The translations under genes were made by a program, and so were the position numbers. This document shows positions 12,201 through 23,673 of a stretch of 64,000 nt of DNA, one piece after another; positions within the stretch are counted from its first letter, which is position 1; each line of letters opens with the position of its first letter. The notes beneath the pieces were generated by a model. It had not been told where the DNA came from. It did not search any database and worked only from the letters and a program-made list of their open reading frames with translations. Source of the DNA: Temnothorax longispinosus (Eukaryota > Arthropoda > Insecta > Hymenoptera > Formicidae); contig NC_092358.1 in NCBI RefSeq assembly GCF_030848805.1, positions 372,001 to 436,000 on the forward strand, written 5' to 3'.

Positions 12201-15200
12201 CACTAACGGTGCAACGCGCTGGCCCGTCTCTCCTATTCAGCCCTCCGCGTCCGCGGGGCACAATCCTTACGACGAGGACACGCACACCAGGGTGGCACGA
12301 TAGTATGACGGTGATGCTGCTGCAACGTTCAGTCACCCCGCAGTCGACGCACAGCCAAAAGACAGCGACGAAGGACTGCAGCGCGAAGCCGCCCTTTCTC
12401 TTTCTGCTGGACGACCGTGAGGAGCATCGGAACTCGACCGATACCAACACCACGACCACTACAAACAACAACAATAACAATAACAACATTAACAACAATA
12501 ATAACATTAATAATAACAATAACAACAATAACGTCAACAATAACAACGTCTTCAAGAGAGACGCCCGGAGGAGCGACAGCCGCGATCACGTCGCCGACGA
12601 GGCGCCGTCGTCGGTGACGTCCCAACGACTCACCGGCGGTGGTCGGGACATCGCGATGCGATATTACCGCCTCTGGATCTACGCCTGTAACTTGGTGCTG
12701 TTCGGTAGCGCGATCGGTTTCGTCGCCGCGGTGTCGCAGACCCTCCTGTTCACCGGTGATCCACGTCGGCACGTGGTGCCGGGTGTACCCCGCGTCTACG
12801 ACCCCACCGCGCTCTACGGCTATCTGGCATTGACGGCACAGTTAGGCCTGGTGCAGCTGCTCGGTTGCATCGCTGCCAGGCGGCTCAGCGCCCGGCTGCT
12901 CCACATCTACTGGATATTATTGCTGATACTGCTGTTCGGCGACGCCGTGGTCGGAGTCGCCTGGATCTTCCGCTTCGAGAAAATGCGCGCCGACCTCAGG
13001 CCCACGCTCAAGCTACGTTTGCAGGTGCGCTATCGGTAGCCTTCCCAATTAGTTCAATAGAGCTTCTGGTCCGTTTAGAGGCGTATTGCATTACGTCAGA
13101 AAAACCAATGAGCTTTTTCTCTCGTCCTGCGTATCGAAATAAACTTAGTTCCTCGCGTGTTGAAGTAATCGTATTCGATAGGATAGGTTTATGAGATGTT
13201 GAAAACTCTTTTCGGTTCGTGGACTATATATCTGTAAACATATATCTGTAAATTGTATAGCGCAACAGAAGAATTCATATGACTTTTTACTTCTTCGACC
13301 AAAAGACAAAGAGCCACTTTCCGCCTCCAATAGATTTAACGCACACTGTACTGTGCCTCTAAGTGACGATCTCTCGCTCACAGATGGACTACAATAAAGA
13401 GCCGCGATTCACCGAACAGTGGGATCGACTTCAGCGGGAGTTCATGTGCTGCGCGGTGACCGGGCCTAAGGATTTTGGACCCAACTTTTCGTCGACCTGC
13501 TGCGGAGCCAGCATAAACGCAACCGAGCCCTGTCAGCATCCGTACACGCGCGGTTGCGAAGAGACGCTCGTACGTTGGCTTAGGAAAACGGCGGATCTGC
13601 TGTTCGTCCTGGGCTTCTGCGTGATCGCCTTCGCCAAGCTCTGCTTCCTCGGTATCCTGCGCTACGAGATACGGGAGATGATACAGAAGATACGATTGCT
13701 GAGAGAACCGCCGCCGCCGCCCACGCAATTCGCGCAACCGCCCTTTTCCCAGGTGATGCCGGAAATGACCAACAACAACGGCAGCATCACGAGACGCACA
13801 ACGTTGCCCAACACGGTTACGGTTTCCGGTACGTTCCAGTAACCCCCGCTTATGAAAATACCTAAGAATCCAATATCGTCGATCAGTCCAAACTAGTTAA
13901 CGTCGGAATCCAGATTCTAATTCATTAGCGTCATTGGCGTTGTAGAATGAAGTTTCTATCATATAGCAGTGATTTTAAGTAATGATTAACTACTTGAATA
14001 TACGTATATTAATTGTCACTTTTTTTACTTGTGTATTCGAGTATCGTATCGATAGGCCAAAGGTGGAAGATTAATGACAATCTCAATCGAGATACCTAGC
14101 AGATAGGATTCGATATCTTTTTAGAGGAAGAGAGGCAAGGACACTTATCTATCATCCTCATTTTCAGGCAACGCGTCGCTGTTGCCGCAATTGGACGAGT
14201 GCAATACCGGCCGGTATCCGATGTTGCCGAACAATCTACAGGACGGCGGTGCCGACAGCGACACGAACAGTCACTGCGCGCTGATCCTCGAGGAGACGAC
14301 GCCCATCTCGATGAACAACCACAACAGCTGCGCGGCCGGCGGCGGCCGTGAGAAGAGCAACGGCAACAACAACTACGAGATGCGTGAGTTTAACCGTAGG
14401 CTGCTGCTGTCGAACGGCACCAGCCCGGGTGCGGGCGTGACCGTAACGGGCGGTCAAAGCAGGCGCACCTGACTATGGAGATGGTGGCGAAACACCTCGA
14501 ACCGTTTCCTGTACAGGAGCAATCGCCGGCGCGCCGACATACCGCTATACAAATAAAGGAACGACAACCCTCTGTCCAGACGTTTCAGTTTCTGTTTTTA
14601 AGAGGAGTAGCATACACACATCCGGCGAGCTACTGGCAGGCGCTAGTCCAACAGACGGGCGCGATATACGTGAGGAAACGCTGCCGTCGTCATCGTCGTC
14701 GTCGACGTCGCATCGAGACCGGCGGAAGTGAAGGGGGTTGACAACCGCTGTTCAGCTCGTCTTCTATAGCTCACCCCTACCTCACACCCCCCGAGGTCTC
14801 TTACCGCCGATTCGCGATAGTGCGCGCTTGACATCGAGAAAAGACCACGACGACGGGCAGCGTTAGACGGTGAGACACGCGAGAGACCAAGCATTCACGA
14901 ATCGATATCACACGGTGGGACTGTACAATTTATTAACGAAAGAACCAAATCAAAACATATACAATTAAAGCGAGAAAGAGAAACAAAAAGAGCTCCGTTT
15001 TGTACGAAACTTGCGAAGGGGCGTTTAAGTTTGCACATCAGATCGTGGCACGAGAGCGAAATCTCGCGCGATCCGGGGATGAAAAAAAATAAACGATAGA
15101 AAGCGCGATTCGAGGCTGGAACGTCGTTGCCCTATGATTCCTTAAAACGAGCGGCGAGCAACTCACACCCCGCGTGAAAGACAGTTCGAAGAAACCATTC

Positions 15201-18200
15201 TATTTACGGCCTGTACTCTCGTGGTCGTGTGCTAATTTCGTCATCGTCGACGTCAACCTATAGAGGGTAGGTGCACGCTAATTTTAAATGACCGTTAGAA
15301 ACCACTTTCTTTAGTCTCCTGACTTTTACAGAATTAATCCGTCGCTTTTCCACGTGAGCTTTCGCTGTGTTTGTGCGCGCGCGCGCATGCCTAGCGGGTT
15401 GCTCATTAACCGCCCCGGGCTCTCCTCGCAAGCGTACACCTTAACATACATGCCTTTTCCGTCCTCGCACGGCCGGTGTATCGCATAACTACTTTTGCAG
15501 ATTTATTTTTAACTGTGAAACTTTCCTGCGTTACCCACATCCAAATAAAGCCGTCATCGATCGTGTCATCAGCGTATTACGGGGATATCGTCGTGCCGTT
15601 TCTCATATCTTAAACGAAGATAACGTTCAATTCAACGCCCGGTAGTATGTCACAGTCGAGGGTAACTATCGTCGCCTATAAATGACACACGAAGCTCTTG
15701 TTCCCGTTGGATTGTCTCTGGACCCGACAATTCTCTGTCGAGTTAATTAAAGACTCGCGAGCTAGTAATCGGATATATACTTCGTGGATCGCGTTTCTGC
15801 CTGGCGAAGCGTTATCTTGACGGTACAGAGAGATCTATTTTCTTTCCTTTCTGTTTTAATAATGCAAAGATTTTTCTCTTTCTTTCAAAGATCTTTTAGA
15901 TATATTCTTTTTATTTTTCAAAATCGCACATTATGTGCGTTTGGATATTATTAGATGTATTAATCGACATTTTTGCAACTACCAGAAGAACAGTTACGAT
16001 TCAAGACTTGTTAACAAACTTCTGTCTGACTTGAGGAAACTTGAGGCTATATTTCTTCACGCGCGACTTCACGTGTTTGGTTCTCTTAATAATGCAGACA
16101 ACCTGTGTATCCGTTCAGACAAGCGAACTGTGTACGCTTCACGGAAACATTACCGTCTAACCAACCATCGAATTTCACGACACTGATGAAGTTCTCTAAC
16201 GATCCTTAGACCTTTAGATATAATTACGATAGTTACAGGAGAATATTGTGAGATACTACTGCCAAATTGATCCTCCTCTTCTCCAACAAAATGAATGTGC
16301 GTCTAGACACCCTTGAGCGACGAGGGTTCCCCTAGTCCCCTCGCTAATAATACAATAGAGAACAAAAGAAGCGGATGAGAGGGAAAAAGAGATTTCCGAT
16401 GTAGGCGACGATTAAACGATTCCTAATCGTTTTTACGTATACATCTAAAAGATATACGCGTCACGCAAGTAGCTCTCGTACCGTTACCTTTCCTGTAACT
16501 GGACCATCACTGTTGGACTAAAATAAGCGCATACCGGAGTTATTTCATTCGGTGCTTTAACCTGTTTTCTCTTTTAATTTTTCGCACGCCTCATACGCCT
16601 CTCCGGTGTCCCAATAATGGAGATCCGTGATGTGAGCGACAAAGACATAACGTAACACTCGAAATAACTGGCTTCCTAGCTAGGATTAAAGGAATCTTAG
16701 GGTTATACATTTAATGGGGATGCAATGATAAACGGATACAAATACCATAGTAGGCTGTATATACCGGCATATGATAGATAATAAGTGTGTCGATCGTCTG
16801 CTTAAGGAGAAACCGAGATATTATCTGTTAATTGTTCGAACGCACGTCTCCGCCGATGTTACAAAATGGGACGCTTTTACGTTGATCCTATCTGTCGCAG
16901 TTGAATTTACGTGTTACGAAATCTGGCGTTTCACATGTTCACGTATAATTACACTAGTCTGGAAAACAGGGTAATTATTAATCTCGAGCAGCGCCTGATC
17001 ATCCTTGGGCCATTATTAGCGAAGTAGAATATTTGTGCGTTGTCGCCAAACAAGATAATTGACTCCTTTCATTCTCCCTAGAGTAAAAAGAGATTTTCTT
17101 TTACCGACAACGCGCAAGTCCCATCATTCTTTCTTAATCAGACCATCGAATTATTGTTGAATGTAATAATAATGTGAAAGCTTACACCTCGCAGACACAC
17201 AGCCTCTGCCACTAAATGTATATAAAGATGTTATATACAGAAGATAGAGAGAGACTAACCGTTTTTTAATTAATTAGTGGAAAGAAAATACGTTCGGAAA
17301 GAAAAAAAAAGACATACTATGAAACTATATCACACTCCGGAGACACGAGATATCTGATTTCGCTTCGGTTGTCGTATTAATGTACCATCTACTAGAAAGA
17401 AAAGACGAGCGAAGTATTTTAGGCGTTTATATTTTATTCGGACGATATTTCCTAACGTTATATACAACCACACTGCAAGAAAGACTTCAAAGTTCAAACG
17501 AGCGTAGCGATTTGTAACGGATCGGTATCTAAATGTAATATACAAACTAAAGTGGAAGACGGGGAGCTTTGAATAGTGCCTGCTTAAAACCCAATTTATT
17601 ATATATCTTAAACTAGGTATGGTCGAACAATTAGCCGTTTGCGACATTGCGCGGATCCGAATCCGGCAGATCGGTCAACAGGAGATGGCAGTCTCACAAA
17701 AGTGCGATCTTTCTTTGACCGAGGCAAAAGAGAAGTAGATACGAGTTTACACATCCCCCATCATCTTTTCTATCGGTTAATACTATTTAAATAGGAGATC
17801 TATCTAAATATTATCGTATGTTAACGAAGATATCTGACGATCAAAGATACGTCCGTACAAATGACATAAAGATCGATTTCCCACTTAACCGCGCTCCTTG
17901 ACCAATCGATCCGCTTCCGCCACGTGTGCGATGTCGCAAACGAGATGTTTCATAGAGTGATCGTAGCGCGAATACCGAAAGAAGAGTATGCACATTTAAA
18001 AAGCTTTGAATACCTTAATATTGTATAAAGACGACGTACACGTGATAAAAAGAAAAAAAAACGAGTGTATCTGAAGACTGTTAGCAAAGAAGGGCGAACG
18101 CGAGATAATTGACACGTAGTTACAAGCTACAATCGAGCTCAATAGCGCGTTTACGTTGGTGAACCTTTCATAATATCGTATCAACAAGCTTGCGTCTGTA

Positions 18201-20251
18201 TTTAATTTACGTTACGGGGATACGGCGCCGGTTGCGACGACCGTACTTCATAGGTTTGCTATTCTATAAAGCGTTTGTTAACATACACCCATACTCTTCC
18301 CCTATTCTACGCGAAATTTCCCATTATTTGATATTATTAAATGTACATAAGAAAGAAAAAAAAGGTGGTAATTGTATATAAATACTGTTACTGTTCTACA
18401 AACTATATTATGTAATATGAATATATAAGGAAAAAATTGGTTATTTAGTATAACTTTGATTGTGAGATTTTTGACTTACGTTTATTTCGGGCTCCTTCAC
18501 TTGCAGTACAGTGTCCAAGACTGACCCGCCAATCACTATCTGCATAAGACGATCGGTATAAGTATACTTCAAGTAGAGATAACGGAATGACTTATTTAAC
18601 TGTTAGCCTTGAATGTTACGATAAGGCTTGTTAGATATAAAGTAACTTCTCAACGTCGCCTTTTAAAGCGTTTCGAGTTTATTTTTAAGGACAATTTTTA
18701 CGTTGCTTTCAGGCTTACCGGTTTTTGCCTTGATATTATCGATCGCACAGAAGCAGATCTTACACGGGCTGTTTGAGATCTTTCGCAGAGATTCGTGGCA
18801 ATTTCGGCCGCAACCTTGGCGTTATTTTCTATTAGAGCTATATCTGCAAAATCATCGATAAGGCGTCTTAAACATAACAATTACATTTTAGGTACCGCAT
18901 TTTACGTTGCACTCCGTCAGTCTCTGTTTACTCACTCGCTTCGAGAGATTGACCACGCGTGATCTTGTTGAGTTCGTTTAGAAGGAATGGCGTAACTTGC
19001 TTGCCCGTTACGCGCATAGCGTTTGCTTTCGTTAAAGCCTCAGATATAGCGGCATCCACAACGCCAGGTTCCAACGCATACTTTTCCGGGATAGAGACTG
19101 CAAATAATATCCCCGTGCCGATGCCCAGTACTCCCTGCGTCTCCACAATACCAGCTGCCTCCTTGGCGTTGGAGACTCTGCACGGCGCTTTTAATTTATC
19201 CGAGGTCTCGGAACAGTAGAAAGCTGGAAATTCTGGCGTGTCGCCTATTTTTACGACCGGCACTCCCTGAGTTTCCTGCGAGCATAAAAGCGAGTATTTC
19301 CATGTCAATTTCTGGAAACAGAGCGGACGTTAATAAGTTTTGTATGAGTCACAAATTTATATTCATGCACCTACCAAGTACTCCAAGGTCTTGCCAATAT
19401 CCAGGATAGATTTGACGCCGGAGCAGACAACTGCCACCGGGGTGCGTCCAAGCTCGATCAGATCCGCGCTGATGTCGAGAGTCAGCTCAGCTCCCCTGTG
19501 AACACCGCCGATGCCGCCTGTTGCCATTATCGGAATACCAGCTGCGTGTGCGATTAACATCGTCCCACTGACTGTTGTACCACCGTTCAATCCGTGCGAC
19601 AGAATGAAAGAAATATCCCTGCGCGAACATTTCATAGTCCTTGCAGAGTCAGCTTTGGATAAGGTCTCCAATTGCTCGTTGTTCAAGCCTACGTATATTT
19701 TGCCATCTATAATTCCTACCGTTGCAGGTACGACACCCTGAAATTTGAACAAAACAATAAGTCGATTAGCGTTAACGCTATCCGTCCAATAGTGACAGAT
19801 TAATTTTCAAAGCTACATTTGTAATATCAACTTGTAAAATTCTCCGGCGATAATTCAAGCAACGCACATTCGTTTTATCGATAAACAATTAAAACCTTTT
19901 GATTGTACAGGAGCTTGTATAAATTTCTTGCACATTACTTTCGAGCCTAGGAAGAGAAGGGAGAAAGAACGTCATCGGGGGTGCTATACAAACTTGCTTT
20001 CTGATCGCGTCTTCGACCTTCAGCGCGGTGCTCAAGTTATCGGGGTACGGCATGCCGTGCGTGATGATCGTCGATTCCAGGGCCACGATGGGTAATCCGT
20101 GTTTCTGGGCGGCCGCGACATCGGGTCCGTAGGCGAGCGCGTGCAGCATGTGCCGGCCGACGCCGGCGATCGATCTCCGATGGATCGCCGGCACGACGTT
20201 GGATCTCCTCCATAGTTTTGCCGCGAGATCGCACGAACGGGCTCGGTGCAT
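7145..20251 (-). CDS. bifunctional pseudouridine-5'-phosphate glycosidase / PfkB pseudouridine kinase (C-terminus not found)
   Basis: Exons in reading order: 20251-19994, 19737-19375, 19275-18936, 18843-18719, 18539-18480, 8059-7854 and 7344-7145. All junctions keep phase, giving 517 residues so far. Residues about 50-335 are a PsuG glycosidase, with VALESTIITHG, PATVGIIDGKIYVGL, SRRDI, HGLNGGTTVSGTM, ATGGIGGVHRG and finally ANIALIENNAK. The kinase follows, with VIGGSVLDTV, VKEPEI and GGVGRNVADAL (PfkB N-terminal glycine motif). The kinase phosphorylates pseudouridine, and the glycosidase cleaves the product to uracil and ribose 5-phosphate. Fused forms are known in fungi and many animals. 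The N-terminus is Arg-rich and could be a mitochondrial presequence. The last exon ends with a good donor (GTAAGT), so more exons are expected. The C-terminal kinase motif GAGD is not found, so the tail may lie beyond the left edge. The donor after the first exon (GTTTGT) is weak. Confidence 0.92.
8060..12208. other. intron of the pseudouridine gene: GC-rich probable promoter and 5'UTR tract of the nested tetraspanin
   Basis: From about 8780 to 10400 the sequence becomes GC- and CpG-rich, with CGA trinucleotide repeats near 9207-9232 and 9625-9655, unlike the AT-rich surroundings. Long open frames on both strands here are low-complexity Ser/Arg shadows of these repeats. A CT-rich tract follows at about 10780-10980. 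The most reasonable reading is a CpG-rich promoter and 5'UTR region for the + strand tetraspanin at 12209. I cannot place the transcription start or any 5'UTR exons. Confidence 0.45.
12209..14472 (+). CDS. tetraspanin with long cytoplasmic tails, nested in an intron of the pseudouridine gene
   Basis: Exons 12209-13024, 13384-13828 and 14168-14472 join in phase. Translation could start at 12209 (521 aa), 12305 (489 aa) or 12656 (372 aa). The last, starting MRYYRLW, is the usual tetraspanin-like start just before TM1. TM1 is YACNLVLFGSAIGFVAAV, TM2 is ALYGYLALTAQLGLVQLLG, TM3 is YWILLLILLFGDAVVGVAW and TM4 is LLFVLGFCVIAFAKLCFLG. The large loop between TM3 and TM4 has FMCCAVTG (CCA rather than the usual CCG), STCCG, EPCQ and RGCEE, so the disulphide-forming cysteines are present. 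Tetraspanins organise membrane microdomains with partner receptors. The C-terminal tail is long, with a PPPPP run and Asn-rich segments. The gene is wholly inside the 10.4-kb intron of the opposite-strand gene. Without splicing of intron 2 the frame ends at 13842, giving a short alternative tail. Confidence 0.87.
12443..12547 (+). repeat. Thr/Asn-coding AAC/AAT microsatellite in tetraspanin exon 1
   Basis: This is an imperfect AAY trinucleotide tract. If the upstream starts are used it encodes a poly-Thr stretch followed by about 30 residues that are almost all Asn, broken by Ile and Val. It lies before the canonical tetraspanin start at 12656, so it may be translated or may be 5'UTR. Imperfect codon mixing (AAC and AAT, with ATT and GTC) keeps the frame open. 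Confidence 0.8.
14473..18479. other. remainder of the pseudouridine-gene intron: tetraspanin 3'UTR and AT-rich DNA
   Basis: It begins with the tetraspanin 3'UTR. AATAAA-type signals occur at about 14549, 15085 and 15544, so several poly(A) sites are possible. A CGTCGT-rich run sits near 14685-14712. No convincing gene appears on either strand; open frames are short and lack family motifs. The nearest downstream feature is the 60-base kinase exon at 18480-18539. Confidence 0.5.
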
Positions 20252-20690
20252 GTTCCGCGAGACGAGAGAACGCGAGAATGGACGAACGGATGATACAGAA
20301 TACTTCCCACTTGTCTCTTAACTTTCAGATAAGACGGAGGAAGTGATCGCGATAACCAAATGTAATCCGAAACGAATTGAGATAAACGGCATCGATCGAG
20401 CGCGAGTGCCGACGCGTAGCGAGCGAACAGTATTTTGTTTCATCGTTTTTTATTAGTGGCGTCGCGTTATGATGTATGAATTTTCCATACGACGAGATCG
20501 ATAAAAATTCGTCGGTGTCGATCTTCGCTCTCGATCGCATGACGCATCATCCAGCATCATCACGCATTATTGACAGCTATAGCCTGGTCTGCTCCTTGCA
20601 GCTGCACCGCGGTATACCTTCTGCGCTTAAAATGAAATGGTGTAGGGGTACGACGTTGGAGAGAAAAAGAGAGAAGACGTAAAAGGCCCC

Positions 20691-20757
20691 CGTATTCCGA
20701 ACGCACTTTTATCGATAAATGCGCGCATTTATCGATAAAAATGCGTTCGGGATACGA
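20691..20757. repeat. near-perfect palindrome
   Basis: GTATTCCGAACGCACTTTTA reads outward from one side, and its mirror TAAAAATGCGTTCGGGATAC from the other, around a centre ATCGATAAATGCGCGCATTTATCGAT. The whole 65 bases can fold into one hairpin with only a few mismatches. It sits about 450 bases upstream of the pseudouridine gene start. It could be a tiny foldback element or MITE remnant. Confidence 0.8.
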
Positions 20758-23158
20758 CCCAAAGTGCACGAAAGATTCAAAGACCGAACTTCCTGCAAAC
20801 GTCACGTTGTTCTACGTGTGACACGTGTGACCACGTGTGACATCGCGTGAAGTTGCTCAAGTTTGAGGGGGTCGTGGGTCGAGCGCGCGTGCGCGCACGT
20901 CTAGACATCGCGAGAGATCGCGAATAATCGCAATGCAAAATTCGCGCCCCGCGGACGCGGATTCGGATTCGGATTCGGCTCCGACGATCATGGTACGGCA
21001 TTTTTGTCTCGTGGAGAATTGAACGTTAGGTTAGAAAATGAGCGACAAGCGAGAACGACAACACGTGAGCGGAAAATGTTGACATGGCTGTTCGATTTAA
21101 GGCGCAGCGAGCAGAATTGCGCTTACACGTACGTCGAACGTGTCACCCTCTGCGAGTCTCCCTGCATTTTCCTTCTCCAGCGATTGGCTAGAATCGTTCG
21201 ACCGCTGGAAGCTGGAAAAGAGGGAGAGGCTCGGCGCTGTACTTACGGTAAGTTCAATCTCGCTACGCTAAAACAAAATAGCATTTTTGCTCTTAAAATA
21301 ACTTGCGCAGTATTGAATTAATTAATTATCGAATAAACAATTTCGAACTTTTTTAACCAACAGTGTTTCATGATGCACGGACACCAGACATGTATGATGA
21401 TAACTCACCGACCTCTCAAGTACGCTTCCAATGCGCATAACTTCATGCGGAAACGGTGATTGATAGAAATTAATTTTTATTGTTATTTAACATATTTACT
21501 TCTTAATTTTTTGTTATTTAACATGTGGAAGAAAAGATTGGATTAGGGATAACGAATTGATAGTTAGAAATGTTGCTTTAATGATTCTACCTTAGTTGAA
21601 TTATATTAACAATCACCAATTAAGTTAATCGAAGTTCGATCGAAGTTGCTCTAAATTAATTTTGTTGAGAAAAATTTTGTGCGACTAGCATTGAAACAAA
21701 CAACATAGCAACTGTCACGATAATATTATTTGTTTATTATTCTACAAATACACTTTATTAATGATCTTTGAAACGTGACTCTTAAGTATTTACTACTGTA
21801 TGAGCATAGAAAATAATATTGATTTAATAATAAGTATATTCGTTCGACCCTCGTGATCTGATCATAATTCTCGGAAAGAAAGATAAATACAAGAAAAATA
21901 AGTAGCATATCTAGCGAAAAGAAAAATAAATCTCAACGATCGTAGCCACCGCGAAGAAGAATAAATATCATCGGCGAATACTAATATATGCTAATCCATT
22001 TATGCAGATATCTCATCCGAACTGCGCATGCTGATAATTCATTATTTACGTATTGCGACGATCCTATCGATTTGACGTCAATTTTTGGGAGAAGCGGATT
22101 TTGCACACGGATATCGACATATTTCCCAATATGGTTTCCACGTAACTGGAGTAGGGCACGATTGGAGATGACCGACGCTTCTCGGAACGGCGACGAAACT
22201 CGGATCGACTACGACAAAATTGCTGCAGTTTTTTTTTTATAGTTTCCTCTCGACCTTCTCGCCGAGATTATCACGTTATGGATGTTAATGTTAACACATT
22301 GCATGACGAGACATCTCGCATTTCTTATTTATCAATCAAGAGCAGTTATTATTCGGTAACATAGCAGTGATTTTTAACTGCGAACAAATCTTAAGTAACT
22401 TAAAAATATTTAACGTAAAAAAATAGCTGGCTACTGATTAACAATAAGATGTGTCTGGTTCGCAATATGATAAACTTGCCCCCCTTCGCCGTCGACGATG
22501 TCATAACAAGATCATCGGGTCAATCGGGTCTAGATAGAGAAGTTTTCGATGCGTATAAGATGGGACCGACAGAGTTGAGTTCAAAAGCGCGAGGGAGAGG
22601 ACGTGTGATTTTCGGACGCGATATTTATTCGTTCATATATATCAATTAACGCTGTCGTAAGGCACGTAGTACAACGCCGATAGTCTTGCTCCAAAGTAAT
22701 CTTGCTCCAGGAGAGATATGTCCACGCTTAAGGAACAGCTTTCCCATATGCCGAGTGACGATAAGTATTCGTTCAGTAGACCGATGAGAGACAGGGAATC
22801 TGCGCGTAGCGCGAGGGATGTACGTGTGAATATCAGCGAAAATGACAAAAGGTACCTAAGGTAGTTCTTTCCATCGTTCTTCTCCGGACGCTTTATTAGT
22901 TAAATATAAGCGAACAAAGCGTAAGCGATGAAAGTGATGAATATATGACAAAGAAAATATTGTAGTAAGAATTATAACAGGATTTCCATTATTATTTGAA
23001 TTTTTAATGTACAATTTGTCGATCAAAAATTCAGCGCTCAGTTTTGCTCCTGTACAAATTGTTACGTTTTATTTTGTCCGCGGGAAGTATAATTACGATA
23101 TCAATACGATAAATTTAGACGCGACGAAAAATAGACCGATTACGCTTTAAATTTAAAA

Positions 23159-23383
23159 CCCGCTTTAGACGACCTAATAATTTGTGTCAGAATACAAGAC
23201 AGAATTCTATTTATAATTTTATATGCCTTGTACGAAAAAAACATTTAGAGAATCAAGAATACACACATGTGTTATAAATATTAAGATGCGAGCATATGTA
23301 TCAAAATACACAGCGTGTAAAATTTATAAATGGAATTCTGTCTCGGAATCTGACGCGAATTATAGAACGTCTAAAATGGGCTT
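23159..23383. mobile_element. MITE-like element with ~50-bp terminal inverted repeats
   Basis: The left end (CCCGCTTTAGACGACC..., then GTGTCAG and GACAGAATTC) is matched in inverted orientation at the right end (GAATTCTGTCTCGG...TGACGCG...ACGTCTAAAATGGGC). The interior is AT-rich without coding capacity. This fits a non-autonomous DNA transposon lying 290 bases upstream of the first visible urate oxidase exon. A related, more diverged left end occurs at about 25623-25672, just after the same gene. Confidence 0.75.
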
Positions 23384-23673
23384 AACAATAAGTATTGTTA
23401 TATATAAATTGTCCCCGTAACGTGGTTTAAAATACCTGTAACTTTTCACAATGCGCATCGTAATTTTTACCAACGTGATTAGCTAAAATCAATAGTTCAT
23501 TGTCACTATTACAATTTAAATTCTTACAACATTACGTTCCACGTTATAACAAAAAAAATGTGAAAAGGAATATGAAGCATCTTATATAATATTTTCTCTG
23601 TGTATGAATAAGTCGGAAGGGGGGTAGGAGACTTGTGAACGAATGAAAAAATCTAAACGGCAAATAACTTCAG

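Larger units (their letters stand above)
20252..23673. other. divergent intergenic region between the pseudouridine gene and urate oxidase
   Basis: It should hold both promoters, because the genes diverge. A strong palindrome at about 20691-20757 and a MITE at 23159-23383 are listed separately. The short first exon of urate oxidase must lie somewhere here, or slightly upstream of 23674, but I could not identify it with confidence. A GTTAGGTTAG motif sits near 21025. Other open frames look incidental. Confidence 0.5.

Noticed and set aside
12329..12772. Minus-strand 147-codon Val/Ile-rich frame
   Set aside because: It is the complement of the AAY repeat and of tetraspanin exon 1.
21004..21321. 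+ strand frame with a donor-like GTAAGT at 21251, considered as the missing urate oxidase first exon
   Set aside because: Its residues do not resemble a uricase N-terminus, it is 2.4 kb away, and nothing ties it to the acceptor at 23673.
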